Shown here in pieces: positions 51,967 through 60,779 of a stretch of 64,000 nucleotides of DNA (positions are counted from its first letter, which is position 1; each line of letters starts with the position of its first letter). Made by a program: the position numbers and the translations under genes. Origin of the DNA: Oceanispirochaeta crateris (GTDB taxonomy: Bacteria; Spirochaetota; Spirochaetia; DSM-2461); contig NZ_CP036150.1 of NCBI RefSeq assembly GCF_008329965.1, positions 3,576,439 through 3,640,438 of the forward strand, read 5' to 3'. The notes beneath the pieces were generated by a model. The model was not told the DNA's origin and did no database searches. It was given only the letters and a program-made list of their open reading frames with translations.

Positions 51967-53001
51967 TTATCCCTGTTGTTTTCTCAGTTTCCTTTTGGCT
52001 TTTACTGTGTTTAGCATTTCAGGAATTAGAACCGCTGCGATGAGTAAAAAACCCGTTGTGATGATCATGGATTTTGCAGAAAAATTGAGAAGTCCCATAC
52101 CAAACTTCAGGTAACCCAGGAGAAAAACGGCTATGATGACTCCAAAAATATTGCCCTTGCCTCCGATGATGGAGACGCCGCCGAGGACCACAAGAGTGAT
52201 GGCCTCCATATCCCAGCCTACAGCGATATTCGGGCGTGTACTACCAATTCTGGAGGTCAGTAGTACGGCGGCAATTCCGGCAAATAGTCCATTGAGCACC
52301 AGGTTGGTAAATCGGATGCGGTTCACCGAGACTCCGGAAAATCTGGCAGCCGTACTGCTGTTTCCAATGGCGTATACCTTTCTGCCATAAGCTGTTTTAT
52401 GAAGAAGAAAACCCATTATTACAGCCAGGACCAAAAAGAGTACCAGTTCGAAGGGTATGAGACTGTCTCCCACATAGCCCTGACCAAAATATCCAAAACT
52501 CTCCGGATATTTTGTGAAGGCCTTATCTTCAAGGAAAGCCTGGGATATCCCTCTGAAAAGAGACTGGCTACCTAATGTGACGGCAATGGCAGGAATCTTA
52601 AGTCCCGTCACCAGGAGACCGTTAAAGACTCCGGCGACTATTCCGATACTCAAGCCGATGATTACAATTTCCGGTGTCCCTGCACCCATGGAAGAGGCCA
52701 GGCCCATGCCGAATGAAGAGAGGGCTAATGTCGATGCAATGGAAATATCAATGTCACCGCACATAATGGCAAAGATCATGGGTAGAGCCATAATCGCTTT
52801 TTCCATGAAGTTGAAGGTGGTATTCATCATGTTGAAATAATCGAGGAAGTAGGGGCTGGCATTGGAAAAGAAGATAATGACTCCCAGGAAAAGCAAAATA
52901 AGGATAAACTCCCATTTGGTGACCATTTCAATCAATATTTCTCTAATATTCGTTTCATTGATGAGCCGGTCCTGGCTTACATGTTGTAATCTCTCATTCA
53001 T
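51967..53001 (-). CDS. rhaQ: Rhamnose-type ABC transporter permease (RhaQ-like)
   Basis: BPD_transp_2 (RbsC-like) permease, 344 residues with about ten helices. Family text: FMEKAIMALPMIFAIMCGDIDISIASTLALSSFGMG (about residues 65-100), AVTLGSQSLFRGISQAFLEDKAFTKYPESFGYFGQG and ARFSGVSVNRIRFTNLVLNGLFAGIAAVLLTSRIGS (about 220-255), and the docking segment LVVLGGVSIIGGKGNIFG. The N-terminus is an extended charged tail before the first helix. The ATG overlaps the stop of the preceding permease by one base (TAATG), showing tight coupling. Confidence 0.88.
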   Translation of the reverse strand: MNERLQHVSQDRLINETNIREILIEMVTKWEFILILLFLGVIIFFSNASPYFLDYFNMMNTTFNFMEKAIMALPMIFAIMCGDIDISIASTLALSSFGMGLASSMGAGTPEIVIIGLSIGIVAGVFNGLLVTGLKIPAIAVTLGSQSLFRGISQAFLEDKAFTKYPESFGYFGQGYVGDSLIPFELVLFLVLAVIMGFLLHKTAYGRKVYAIGNSSTAARFSGVSVNRIRFTNLVLNGLFAGIAAVLLTSRIGSTRPNIAVGWDMEAITLVVLGGVSIIGGKGNIFGVIIAVFLLGYLKFGMGLLNFSAKSMIITTGFLLIAAVLIPEMLNTVKAKRKLRKQQG

Positions 53002-53987
53002 TACTGCCTTCTCCTGTTGAGTAGTTGTTTTTCATTTCTCTGTTCCATCAGAACGTTGGCGACAATGGCCGTCAGGACAACAAATCCCTGAATGGCCATC
53101 TGGTAGAAGGGGGACAAGTTGACAACCGGAAGGGCATTATTGATGATACCCAGAAAGAGGGACCCCATGATGACTCCTGTCAGGGCTCCTGCGCCTCCGG
53201 CCATACTCACTCCGCCTAACACACAGGCTGCCACTGTCTGCAGTTCAAAACCCGCTGCAGTTTCATTCACAGCCGCGGCATAACGGGCTGTCCACATGAC
53301 ACCGGCAAGACCGCAGAGGGCTCCCAGTATTGTAAACACCATAAAATTCACTTTCTTTTCGCTGACTCCCACAAAATGGGCCGCCGTCTTGTTTCCGCCA
53401 ATCGCATAGATTTCCCGTCCATGCCTGGTATAGCGAATAAAATAGAACATGATTATGCATATTAGAATGGCCCATGCTGTCAAGTTCGGGATAAGAAAAA
53501 ATCTCCCCTTGGGAATGTTCATAAATGATTCTGTCATTTCGTGGGCTGTGACCCATTGGCCTTTACTCATAACGAAAGTCAGGCCCCTAAAAATACTCAT
53601 GGTTCCCAATGTGGTAATGACAGGAGGTATTTTTCCGAAGGCGACACAGACCCCATTGAAAGCCCCAAGAGCCGTCCCGATCAGTATCCCCGACAAGAGG
53701 ACCAAATAAACCGGTATTCCCGGATAGTATTGATTCATCATAGAGGCGGCCATTCCTGAGAAGGCGATTGTTGATCCTACGGAGAGATCGATTCCTCCTG
53801 TCAGGATGACCAGCAATTGGCCTGAGGCCACCATGATCAAAATCGCCGTGTCATTGACAATCCTTTCAACATTGCTCAGTTCTAGAAATTTGGGAGCTCT
53901 GATTGTCACAATTATCAAAAGAATGAATATAAGGAACCCTAAATTCAACTCTCTGTTTTGTAATATTTTCTCAATTCTATTTTTCAT
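53001..53987 (-). CDS. rhaP: Rhamnose-type ABC transporter permease (RhaP-like)
   Basis: RbsC-family permease of 328 residues. Signatures: AILIMVASGQLLVILTGGIDLSVGSTIAFSGMAASMM (about residues 47-84), PPVITTLGTMSIFRGLTFVMSKGQWVTAHEM, GGNKTAAHFVGVSEKKVNFMVFTILGALCGLAGVMWTARYAA and VAACVLGGVSMAGGAGALTG. It forms a heterodimeric channel with the next gene. The ATG overlaps the stop codon of the ATPase gene (ATGA), so the ATPase and both permeases are translated as a coupled set. Family members of this pair also include the autoinducer-2 LsrCD permeases. Confidence 0.88.
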   Translation of the reverse strand: MKNRIEKILQNRELNLGFLIFILLIIVTIRAPKFLELSNVERIVNDTAILIMVASGQLLVILTGGIDLSVGSTIAFSGMAASMMNQYYPGIPVYLVLLSGILIGTALGAFNGVCVAFGKIPPVITTLGTMSIFRGLTFVMSKGQWVTAHEMTESFMNIPKGRFFLIPNLTAWAILICIIMFYFIRYTRHGREIYAIGGNKTAAHFVGVSEKKVNFMVFTILGALCGLAGVMWTARYAAAVNETAAGFELQTVAACVLGGVSMAGGAGALTGVIMGSLFLGIINNALPVVNLSPFYQMAIQGFVVLTAIVANVLMEQRNEKQLLNRRRQ

Positions 53988-55486
53988 AAGGTCCCTTCTT
54001 CGTGGCCGGTTGCTGCCAAAATCATATTGTCACTGTTTGCTTCTTCCCTGCTGAACACTCTTGAAACACGGCCTTCGTGCATGACAACCGTTCTGTCGGC
54101 CATGCCAAGGATCTCAGGCATTTCGGAGGATACGAGGATAACCGCCAGACCCGATGATGCCATTTCAGACACAAACTCATGAACTGCGGCTTTTGTGGCG
54201 ACATCGATCCCTTTGGTTGGTTCGTCCAGGATGAGAATCTCCGGATTTGTTGCCAACCATTTTGCCAAAACCACTTTCTGCTGGTTACCACCGGAGAGAG
54301 TATTGGCATTCACTTTCCAGTTCGCTGCCTTAATTTCCATTTTATTCCCGAATTCTTCGGTCACAGTCTTTTCAGAATCCTTTCTGAGGATTCCAAATTT
54401 ACTCAGACGGTCTATCTGGGGAAGAGTTATATTGTGGGATAAGCTCATTTCGAGGATGGCTCCCTGTTGCTGCCTGTCTTCTGGTACATAGGCAATTCCA
54501 TGACTCATGGCAACTCTCGGAGAAGAAATATGTATCTCTTTTCCATTGAGTAAGATGGTTCCTTCCGACTTTTTATCGATTCCGAAGACTGTACGCATGA
54601 CTTCTGAACGTCCGGCACCGACAAGACCGAAAAATCCAAGGATCTCTCCTTTATGGAGCGTAAAGGAAACGTCTTTGAAGTATCCCGGGAGTGAGAGATT
54701 CTTGATTTCCAGAATCTTTTCTCCAATATTCGCTTCTTTTTTCGGGAACATCTGATTCAATGAACGGCCCACCATCATTTTGACAATGTCATCCACAGTC
54801 GATTCTTTTACTTTCCCTTCACCGATATACTGGCCATCTCTGAAGACAGTGAAATAGTCGCAGATGGCAAAAATTTCATCAAATTTATGTGATATGAAGA
54901 CAATGGCTTTTCCCTGTTCTTTCAGTTGTCTGATGATTTTATATAGCTCATCGACTTCCTTGAGAGAGAGGGCGGATGTGGGTTCGTCCATGATCACAAG
55001 TTGAGCATCAACTGACAGGGCTTTGGCAATTTCCACCATATGCCTTTGAGCCGTACCCAGGTTCTTTATCAAGGTATCAGGGTTTATATCCAGTTCCATG
55101 CGCCCCAGGAGTTCACTTGTGTGCTCTCTCATGGCCTTCCAGTCCAGGATTCCTGATTTTTTCCTCATATGGTGACCCATAAATATGTTTTCTGTCACTG
55201 TTAGCTCTGAAAACATGGAGGCTTCCTGATGTATGGCAACGACGCCAGCGGCCTGGGCATCGTGGGAGGTTTTAAATTGCACCTCCCCGTTTTCCATTAG
55301 TATCTTTCCCTTTGTAGGCTGGTAAACCCCTGTCATGATTTTAACCAGAGTGGATTTTCCCGCGCCGTTTTCGCCAATGAGGGCGTGGACCTCTCCTGTG
55401 CGGATTGTGAAATCCACTTTGTCCAGAGCCTTGATCCCCGGGAAATATTTTGCGATATCTTTTAGCTGTAATATAGTTTTACTCAA
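53984..55486 (-). CDS. rhaT: Rhamnose-type ABC transporter ATP-binding protein (two ATPase domains)
   Basis: RbsA-type ATPase, about 500 residues with two nucleotide-binding domains. The start is taken as TTG at 55486 because AAGGAG lies 9 nt before it; a TTG ten codons earlier has no such site. Domain 1: Walker A GENGAGKST, signature-like LGTAQRHMVEIAKALS, Walker B QLVIMDEPTSAL, H-loop FISHKFDEIFAICD. Domain 2: degenerate Walker A GLVGAGRSEV, signature SGGNQQKVVLAKWLA, Walker B ILILDEPTKGIDV and SSEMPEILGMADRTVVMHEG. Only one fully active site is typical. It energises the RhaPQ channel. Confidence 0.9.
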   Translation of the reverse strand: MSKTILQLKDIAKYFPGIKALDKVDFTIRTGEVHALIGENGAGKSTLVKIMTGVYQPTKGKILMENGEVQFKTSHDAQAAGVVAIHQEASMFSELTVTENIFMGHHMRKKSGILDWKAMREHTSELLGRMELDINPDTLIKNLGTAQRHMVEIAKALSVDAQLVIMDEPTSALSLKEVDELYKIIRQLKEQGKAIVFISHKFDEIFAICDYFTVFRDGQYIGEGKVKESTVDDIVKMMVGRSLNQMFPKKEANIGEKILEIKNLSLPGYFKDVSFTLHKGEILGFFGLVGAGRSEVMRTVFGIDKKSEGTILLNGKEIHISSPRVAMSHGIAYVPEDRQQQGAILEMSLSHNITLPQIDRLSKFGILRKDSEKTVTEEFGNKMEIKAANWKVNANTLSGGNQQKVVLAKWLATNPEILILDEPTKGIDVATKAAVHEFVSEMASSGLAVILVSSEMPEILGMADRTVVMHEGRVSRVFSREEANSDNMILAATGHEEGTL

Positions 55487-55584
55487 AACGTAACTCTCCT
55501 TAAGGGGTCTTCCCAACAGACCAGAATGTGCTCGGAAGAACTCTTAAATCAGATGACCTGAACGGATTTTTTTGTTTTTGGAAT

Positions 55585-55611
55585 CCCCGGAAAGGATAAG
55601 CCTTCCCGGGG
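55585..55611 (-). promoter_or_regulatory. Intercistronic stem-loop between rhaS and rhaT
   Basis: Eleven-bp stem CCCCGGAAAGG (55585-55595) / CCTTCCCGGGG (55601-55611), one G-T pair, 5-nt loop, about 25 nt after the binding-protein stop. On the minus strand it is followed by an A-rich tract, not T-rich. An RNA-stabilising or attenuating loop is inferred. Confidence 0.62.
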
Positions 55612-55637
55612 TATTGAATCTTTATGAAAGGTTTTGC

Positions 55638-56654
55638 TTAGAAAATAGAAGCAAAGTCTGCAATATTTTCTTTGTTGAAAACGAAAGGTTCACCCATGAT
55701 TGAGTTTCCATTTTCGCCAATTGTGATTGTTCCCATTTTTCCAGCGTCAATTTTATCACCGGTTTTTCCTTCTACTTCACCGGAGATCAATCTAGCAAGA
55801 ATGTATGTAGCAGAGTAGCCAAGGTCTACTGGATTCCAGAGGGCCATCTGTCCACAGGTTCCATTTTCGATGTAATGCTGCATTTCAGAAGGAAGACCAA
55901 GACCTGTCAGCTGAACTTTTCCTTTCAGACCTTCATCTTCGATTGCTTTGGCAGAAGCCAGGATCCCGATTGTTGTAGGAGAAATGATTCCTGCGAGATC
56001 GGGGTATTTTTTGAAGAGGCCAACGGCTTCTCTATAGCTCTTGTCTGCGGCATCGTCACCGTAAACTACTTCTACAATTTCCATATCTTTGTAGGCGGGA
56101 TCTTTCATGGCTTCATACATATAATCAATCCATTCATTCTGGTTGGTCGCCTGACTAGTGGCGGATACAATACCGATCTTGCCTTTATAATCTGTCAATT
56201 CAGCAATCAGTCTGACCTGCTGTGCTCCGATAAGAGCAGACTCAGAAGGTGCCAAGGCCACTTCTCTTCCGCCGACATTGATATTTGAGTCGAAGGAAAT
56301 AACCCGAATACCGGCTTTCATAGCTTTTTTGGTAACAGGAATAAGAGCGTCAGGGTCATTGGCTGAAATAGCAATACCGTCAACTCTCTGTGCGATCAAT
56401 GTTTCAATTATTTCTATTTGACCTTCTGCTGTAGAGGCACTGGGTCCCATGTAAATGGACTCAATTCCACCCAATTCTTCGGCAGCCTGTACTCCTCCAT
56501 CGGCTACGGCTTCAAAGAAACCGTTTCCAAGACTCTTTACCAGAAGAACGATTTTCAGATCTTTAGATGTTTCTGCTTCATTTTGTCCTGCAGCAAAAAC
56601 CGTTGTGCTCAAAAGAGCAAGAATCAAAACGATAAGAATAGATTTGTTTCTCAT
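55638..56654 (-). CDS. rhaS: Rhamnose-type ABC transporter substrate-binding protein
   Basis: Periplasmic binding protein of 338 residues (Peripla_BP_4, RbsB/RhaS/LsrB-like). Signal peptide to about residue 22 (ends FAAG). Mature text includes KIVLLVKSLGNGFFEAVADGGVQAAEEL, AEGQIEIIETLIAQRVDGIAISANDPDALIPVTKKAMKAGIRVISFDSNI (about residues 75-125), AADKSYREAVGLFKKYPDLAGIISPTTIGI and CGQMALWNPVDLGYSATY. Binding-protein names follow Rhizobium, where order rhaS-T-P-Q-U equals the order here. SD AAGGAG is upstream. AI-2 (LsrB) binding is the main alternative, but the mutarotase favours rhamnose. Confidence 0.88.
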   Translation of the reverse strand: MRNKSILIVLILALLSTTVFAAGQNEAETSKDLKIVLLVKSLGNGFFEAVADGGVQAAEELGGIESIYMGPSASTAEGQIEIIETLIAQRVDGIAISANDPDALIPVTKKAMKAGIRVISFDSNINVGGREVALAPSESALIGAQQVRLIAELTDYKGKIGIVSATSQATNQNEWIDYMYEAMKDPAYKDMEIVEVVYGDDAADKSYREAVGLFKKYPDLAGIISPTTIGILASAKAIEDEGLKGKVQLTGLGLPSEMQHYIENGTCGQMALWNPVDLGYSATYILARLISGEVEGKTGDKIDAGKMGTITIGENGNSIMGEPFVFNKENIADFASIF

Positions 56655-56724
56655 TGGAAAACTCCTTTTATAATGTTAACTCTCAATAGTGTAGCATCTG
56701 TTTTTAAATGTCAGTTAGGCCGAA

Positions 56725-56756
56725 ATTCTACAAAAAAGTACGGTATTCTACAAAAA
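56725..56756 (-). promoter_or_regulatory. Paired direct repeats upstream of the rhamnose operon
   Basis: ATTCTACAAAAA occurs at 56725-56736 and again at 56745-56756 (minus strand TTTTTGTAGAAT), exactly 20 bp apart. They lie just upstream of a possible -35 (CTGACA, minus strand). Two same-strand sites about two helical turns apart is the usual layout for an AraC-family activator. Confidence 0.58.
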
Positions 56757-56780
56757 TAAGGTAAAAAAAAACAATAATTT

Positions 56781-57767
56781 CTACCAGAGCTGGTGCACTT
56801 CTTTCTTAATCATATCATCATAAATCCCCCGAATTCCCAGCATCTGTTTCTCTGTCAGAGGGGGAAGAGAGGAGGCTGCTGCGTTGTCTTCCATTTGTTT
56901 TTGGGTTGAAGCTCCTGGAATCACACAGCTAACCTGGGGATGCATCAGAATCCATCTTAGAGCAATCTGAGCCAGAGGAACTGTGTCGCCGAAAAGGGAT
57001 TTGAGTTTGTCTACTGCATCCAGGCCCAGTTCATAGGGTACTCCGGAGAAGGTCTCTCCCTTGTCAAAGGCCTGTCCCTTGCGGTTAAAGTTCCTATGAT
57101 CCCCGGCGCTGAAGCTTGAGTGGCGGTTGAATTTGCCGCTTAGCAGTCCGCTTGCCAGGGGGACCCGGACGATGATGCCCACATTTCTCTTGGCTGCCAG
57201 ATCAAAAAACCAATCCAGAGGACGCATGCGAAACATGTTGAAGATTATCTGAACCGTTGCCACATTGGGGTATTCCAGAGCCTTGGAAGCCTCTTCTATC
57301 TTCTCCACACTGACACCCAGGTTGAGAATCTTTCCCTGATCTTTCAACCTGTCAAAGGTTTCAAATATTTCGGGACGATAATACACTTGCTGGGGCGGGC
57401 AGTGGAGCTGGATAAGGTCCAGAGTCTCAAGATTCAGTCGTTTGAGGGAGTCTTCCACATAGCTCGTGAGCGCCTTGGGCGTATAGCCTTCATTTATATG
57501 GGGGGATATTTGCCGCCCGCACTTGCTGGCTACATATATTCTGTTTTTCTGCCTTTTAAGAAAGGTCCCAATGGACTTCTCACTCTTTCCATCATTGTAG
57601 ACATCGGCCGTATCAATAAAATTGATTTTGTTTTCTGTTGAAGCCTCTAGAATCTCCTGGGCTGAATCTTCATTGTAATCATCCCCCCAGCGTCCTCCCA
57701 GTTGCCAGGTTCCCAAACCGATTTCACTTATTTTGAATCCGGTCTTCCCTAATATTCTTGTATTCAT
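56781..57767 (-). CDS. Aldo/keto reductase
   Basis: NADPH-dependent oxidoreductase of 328 residues with a TIM barrel. N-terminus LGKTGFKISEIGLGTWQLGGRWG. Catalytic tetrad: Asp and Tyr in FIDTADVYNDGKSE (about residues 50-63), Lys in VASKCGRQ (about 81), His in LIQLHCPP (about 119). The NADPH-binding segment CVIPGASTQKQMEDNAAAS is near 285. It belongs to the YajO/IolS-like subgroup that often reduces sugar aldehydes. It is transcribed toward the rhamnose operon but separated by 126 nt containing that operon's promoter, so it is independent. Confidence 0.9.
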   Translation of the reverse strand: MNTRILGKTGFKISEIGLGTWQLGGRWGDDYNEDSAQEILEASTENKINFIDTADVYNDGKSEKSIGTFLKRQKNRIYVASKCGRQISPHINEGYTPKALTSYVEDSLKRLNLETLDLIQLHCPPQQVYYRPEIFETFDRLKDQGKILNLGVSVEKIEEASKALEYPNVATVQIIFNMFRMRPLDWFFDLAAKRNVGIIVRVPLASGLLSGKFNRHSSFSAGDHRNFNRKGQAFDKGETFSGVPYELGLDAVDKLKSLFGDTVPLAQIALRWILMHPQVSCVIPGASTQKQMEDNAAASSLPPLTEKQMLGIRGIYDDMIKKEVHQLW

Positions 57768-57957
57768 GCCTTATCTCTCCTGCTTTTTTCGGGTCATTCA
57801 CAAGAGACCCTCTGATGTTTTTGATTCTAAACAATGGTTCGCAAAAACTCAAATTAGGAAAGGGGCCTCATCGAGATTCTAAATAATCTGGATCTTTACG
57901 GACTTGATGCAGTAGAATACTTATATACCGCCTATTCATGATCTAAGGAGATATTGC
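57768..57957. promoter_or_regulatory. Divergent intergenic region with repeated GATTCTAAA boxes
   Basis: GATTCTAAACAAT at 57823-57835 and GATTCTAAATAAT at 57875-57887, same strand, 52 bp (about five helical turns) apart, between divergent aldo/keto reductase and amidohydrolase genes. A possible shared regulator site; no clear promoter hexamers. Confidence 0.4.
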
Positions 57958-59313
57958 ATGTTTGACCTAGTCATATCCAAAGGAACCATTGTGACTTCCA
58001 GTTCTGTAACCGTCGGAGATGTGGGTATTACAGACGGAAAGATAGCCGCTCTTGGGCAGGACCTTGAGGGGAAACATAGCATTGATGCCCGAGGTAAGCT
58101 GGTTACTCCTGGCGCAGTTGATACTCATGTCCATCTTGAGATGCCCATAGGAAATTATGTCTCCTCCGATGATTTTTATTCTGGAACCCGGGCCGCAGCC
58201 TTTGGTGGAACCACCAGCATCATTGATTTTGTTGAATCAAGGGCCGATCAAACTTTTTTGGAAGCATTAAGAGAGCGTCAGGCTCAGGCTTCTGCTCGTT
58301 CTGTCATTGACTACGGGCTGCATATGACCATTGGACCGGACGATATGAATAAGCTGGATCAGGTTCCGGGAATCATGGAAGAGGGATGCGGCAGCTTTAA
58401 GCTCTATATGGCCTATGGACTGCGCCTCATGGATGATCAGCTGTATAAGGCGTTCCGCACCGTAAGCCGTGCAGGAGGTTTGCCTGTGGTTCATGCAGAA
58501 AACTGGGATATCATCTGTGCCATGATTGAAGAAAACCTGGCAGAAGGCCGTACCAGTCCCCATTGGCACCCCCGGAGCCGCCCCGAAGAATTTGAGGCTG
58601 AGGCCGCGGGACGGGTGATTCAGATTGCCCATCAGGCTGGTTCGAGAGTGCATATTTTTCATGTGTCCTGCCCACAGGTCGTGGAGGAAATTTCCAGTGC
58701 CAGAGCCAAAGGCCGGGCTGTGACAGCAGAAACCTGTCCTCAGTACCTTCTGCTCACTCAGGATCTTTATGATCGAGAAGGAGTTGAAGGGGCTCTTCCC
58801 GTCTGTTCTCCTCCTCTTAGGAGTGATCTTTCAAGGCGTGAACTCTGGCAGGCTCTCGGCAGCGGTCTTTTTGATACCATTTCGACGGATCATTGCCCCT
58901 TCTGCCGGGAAGAGAAGGGTGCCGACCTCTCTGCATTCAATAAAATCCCCGGGGGAGTCCCCTCCATGGAGATTAGATTCTCTGCTCTGTATTCCGAAGG
59001 TGTGCTGAAAGAACTCATCACCCTCAGTGAATGGATTGATCTTTGTTGCACAATGCCGGCATCTCTATTCGGTTTGAAAAACAAGGGGGAGATTGCCCTT
59101 GGGAAAGATGCCGATCTTGTTGTCTTTGACCCCGACGTGGAGTGGACGGTGTCCCCTGGAGAATTGCAGGAAACCGCGGGATGGACACCTTATGATGGCA
59201 TGGTTCTAAAAGGGAGGCCTTCTGTGACAATCAGTCGGGGGGATATCCTCGTTGAAGAGGGCGTTTTCAAGGCTGAAAAAGGGCGGGGCCGGTTTTTAAA
59301 AACAGCCCCCTGA
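57958..59313 (+). CDS. Dihydropyrimidinase/D-hydantoinase-type cyclic amidohydrolase
   Basis: Dinuclear zinc amidohydrolase of 451 residues. Metal ligands are visible in order: HxH in AVDTHVHLEMP (about residues 57-67), carbamylated Lys in SFKLYMAYG (about 150), His in PVVHAENWD (about 182), His in VHIFHVSCP (about 238) and Asp in ISTDHCPF (about 312). The C-terminal beta-sandwich region has GEIALGKDADLVVFDPD. It opens cyclic amides such as dihydropyrimidines or hydantoins. Length and the IDARGKLVTPG start match the hydantoinase branch, not dihydroorotase. SD AAGGAG is before the ATG. No transport or carbamoylase gene adjoins it, so the substrate is open. Confidence 0.9.
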   Translation: MFDLVISKGTIVTSSSVTVGDVGITDGKIAALGQDLEGKHSIDARGKLVTPGAVDTHVHLEMPIGNYVSSDDFYSGTRAAAFGGTTSIIDFVESRADQTFLEALRERQAQASARSVIDYGLHMTIGPDDMNKLDQVPGIMEEGCGSFKLYMAYGLRLMDDQLYKAFRTVSRAGGLPVVHAENWDIICAMIEENLAEGRTSPHWHPRSRPEEFEAEAAGRVIQIAHQAGSRVHIFHVSCPQVVEEISSARAKGRAVTAETCPQYLLLTQDLYDREGVEGALPVCSPPLRSDLSRRELWQALGSGLFDTISTDHCPFCREEKGADLSAFNKIPGGVPSMEIRFSALYSEGVLKELITLSEWIDLCCTMPASLFGLKNKGEIALGKDADLVVFDPDVEWTVSPGELQETAGWTPYDGMVLKGRPSVTISRGDILVEEGVFKAEKGRGRFLKTAP

Positions 59314-59347
59314 CCCTTTTTTCTTTTCTGTGGAGGACTCTTTCCTG

Positions 59348-59364
59348 CGCCTAGGTTCTAGGCG
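59348..59364. other. Stem-loop between convergent genes
   Basis: Perfect 7-bp stem CGCCTAG / CTAGGCG with a GTT loop between the amidohydrolase and the response regulator. No adjacent T-run on either side, so only a possible terminator. Confidence 0.4.
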
Positions 59365-59381
59365 GTTAGGGGGAATCTCTC

Positions 59382-60779
59382 TTAAGTCCTACAGGATTTA
59401 ATGTATTCCGTAGGGCTGACCCCTTCTTCCTGACGGAAAATGGCCGAGAAGTGGCGACTGCTCCTGTAACCCACTTCGGAGGTGATCTCCTTAACATTCA
59501 GATTTGAATCTTTCATGAGCTCCTTGGCTTTCTCAATCCTTATATTGGTAATGTACTTTGTAAAGGCGATGCCTGTATGCTTTCTAAAAAGGCTGCTCAA
59601 ATAATTGGGGGTCACCTCCAGGTTGTAGGCTATCTGAGCAATGCCTATCTCTTCATGAAAGTGTTCTGCAATGATTCGTTTTGCCTGATCTACCAGAACG
59701 GAACGCGAGCTGTTTGAATCGGTTCGGCTCTGATGTCCGATGTTTTTGAGTATGGCGACAATTGAATCGCCCCTGGCTTTGGGAAACATGGATTTCAGGT
59801 TCATTTTGATTTCTTCATAGGATTCAGCTTGTTTTGATTCTTCCAAGAGAATCTGGAGATCTTCAGCCTCTCTTTTGTCCGGTTTAAGGACGATCCACTC
59901 TTCCAGTTTTTGACAGAATCCCTCTAATTCTGGGGGTAGATCTTCACGTATTTTCAGAAAAGATCCTGGAGGTGAAACGAAGCGCTGCCATCCTTGTGAC
60001 TCAACAGACTTCCAGTTTTCGGCAAAACGATTAAACTCATCCTCTTCCGGAATTCCGATAATATGATAATTCTGTTCTTCCGATAGAAGAGTCTGCATGA
60101 GAGTGGATATTTTTGCATCAAAATTTATTGGGCTGGTGCTGAACAGGCACAAAAAGAGACAGCCTGTTTCCAGGGTCACAATAGCCGAAATAAGGCCTCC
60201 GCATTCGGTTGTGTTGAAAAAATCCCGGAGATTGCGGGACACTCTATTTCTGATTTCAAGAGATTCCTGTTCTTTGTGGGAGTTGTCCAGGTATATTAAA
60301 AGGCCGGACCAGAACCCCTTACCCTGCAGTTTCGATTCATAATCGTAGGCGGAGCTGCCCGAAATTATATGATTCAGACTGTGTTCCAGAAGGCGTTGCT
60401 CCTCTGATTTCTCTTTGACAATGAGGGACTGTATCCTGTGCAGAACCTTTTCAAGTTCCTGGGCAGAGGGCGGCTTCAATAGGTAATCATCTGCACCCAG
60501 CTGCAAGGCCTTCCGGGCGTATTCAAAGTCTGCATGCCCTGTGAGTATGACCCAGTGGGCTTTTTCTTCCTTAAGCTCTTCCATGGCATCCAGACCTGAG
60601 AGTCCGGGCATTCTGATGTCAGCCAGGACTAGATCTACAGGATGGCTTCGGAACTGCTGGATGAGATCTCTGCCATTAGCGGCCTCATAGATATCCGTTA
60701 CAGTCAGGGATGCTTCTTTGATCATATCCCTGAGGGTGAAGCGGATGAGCTCTTCATCGTCGGCTATCAATACTCTCAT
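59382..60779 (-). CDS. AraC-type response regulator (YesN-like)
   Basis: Two-component response regulator of 465 residues. Receiver domain at about 1-120: acidic pocket IADDEEL, phosphoacceptor Asp in VDLVLADIRMPGLSG (about residue 54), Thr in WVILTGHADFEYA and Lys in YLLKPPSAQEL. A middle region of about 220 residues is typical of YesN proteins. The C-terminal AraC DNA-binding domain (about 365-460) reads EIGIAQIAYNLEVTPNYLSSLFRKHTGIAFTKYITNIRIEKAKELM. The ATG overlaps the stop of the kinase gene upstream, so they form a cognate pair. It is a candidate activator for the direct-repeat site before the rhamnose operon. Confidence 0.92.
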   Translation of the reverse strand: MRVLIADDEELIRFTLRDMIKEASLTVTDIYEAANGRDLIQQFRSHPVDLVLADIRMPGLSGLDAMEELKEEKAHWVILTGHADFEYARKALQLGADDYLLKPPSAQELEKVLHRIQSLIVKEKSEEQRLLEHSLNHIISGSSAYDYESKLQGKGFWSGLLIYLDNSHKEQESLEIRNRVSRNLRDFFNTTECGGLISAIVTLETGCLFLCLFSTSPINFDAKISTLMQTLLSEEQNYHIIGIPEEDEFNRFAENWKSVESQGWQRFVSPPGSFLKIREDLPPELEGFCQKLEEWIVLKPDKREAEDLQILLEESKQAESYEEIKMNLKSMFPKARGDSIVAILKNIGHQSRTDSNSSRSVLVDQAKRIIAEHFHEEIGIAQIAYNLEVTPNYLSSLFRKHTGIAFTKYITNIRIEKAKELMKDSNLNVKEITSEVGYRSSRHFSAIFRQEEGVSPTEYIKSCRT

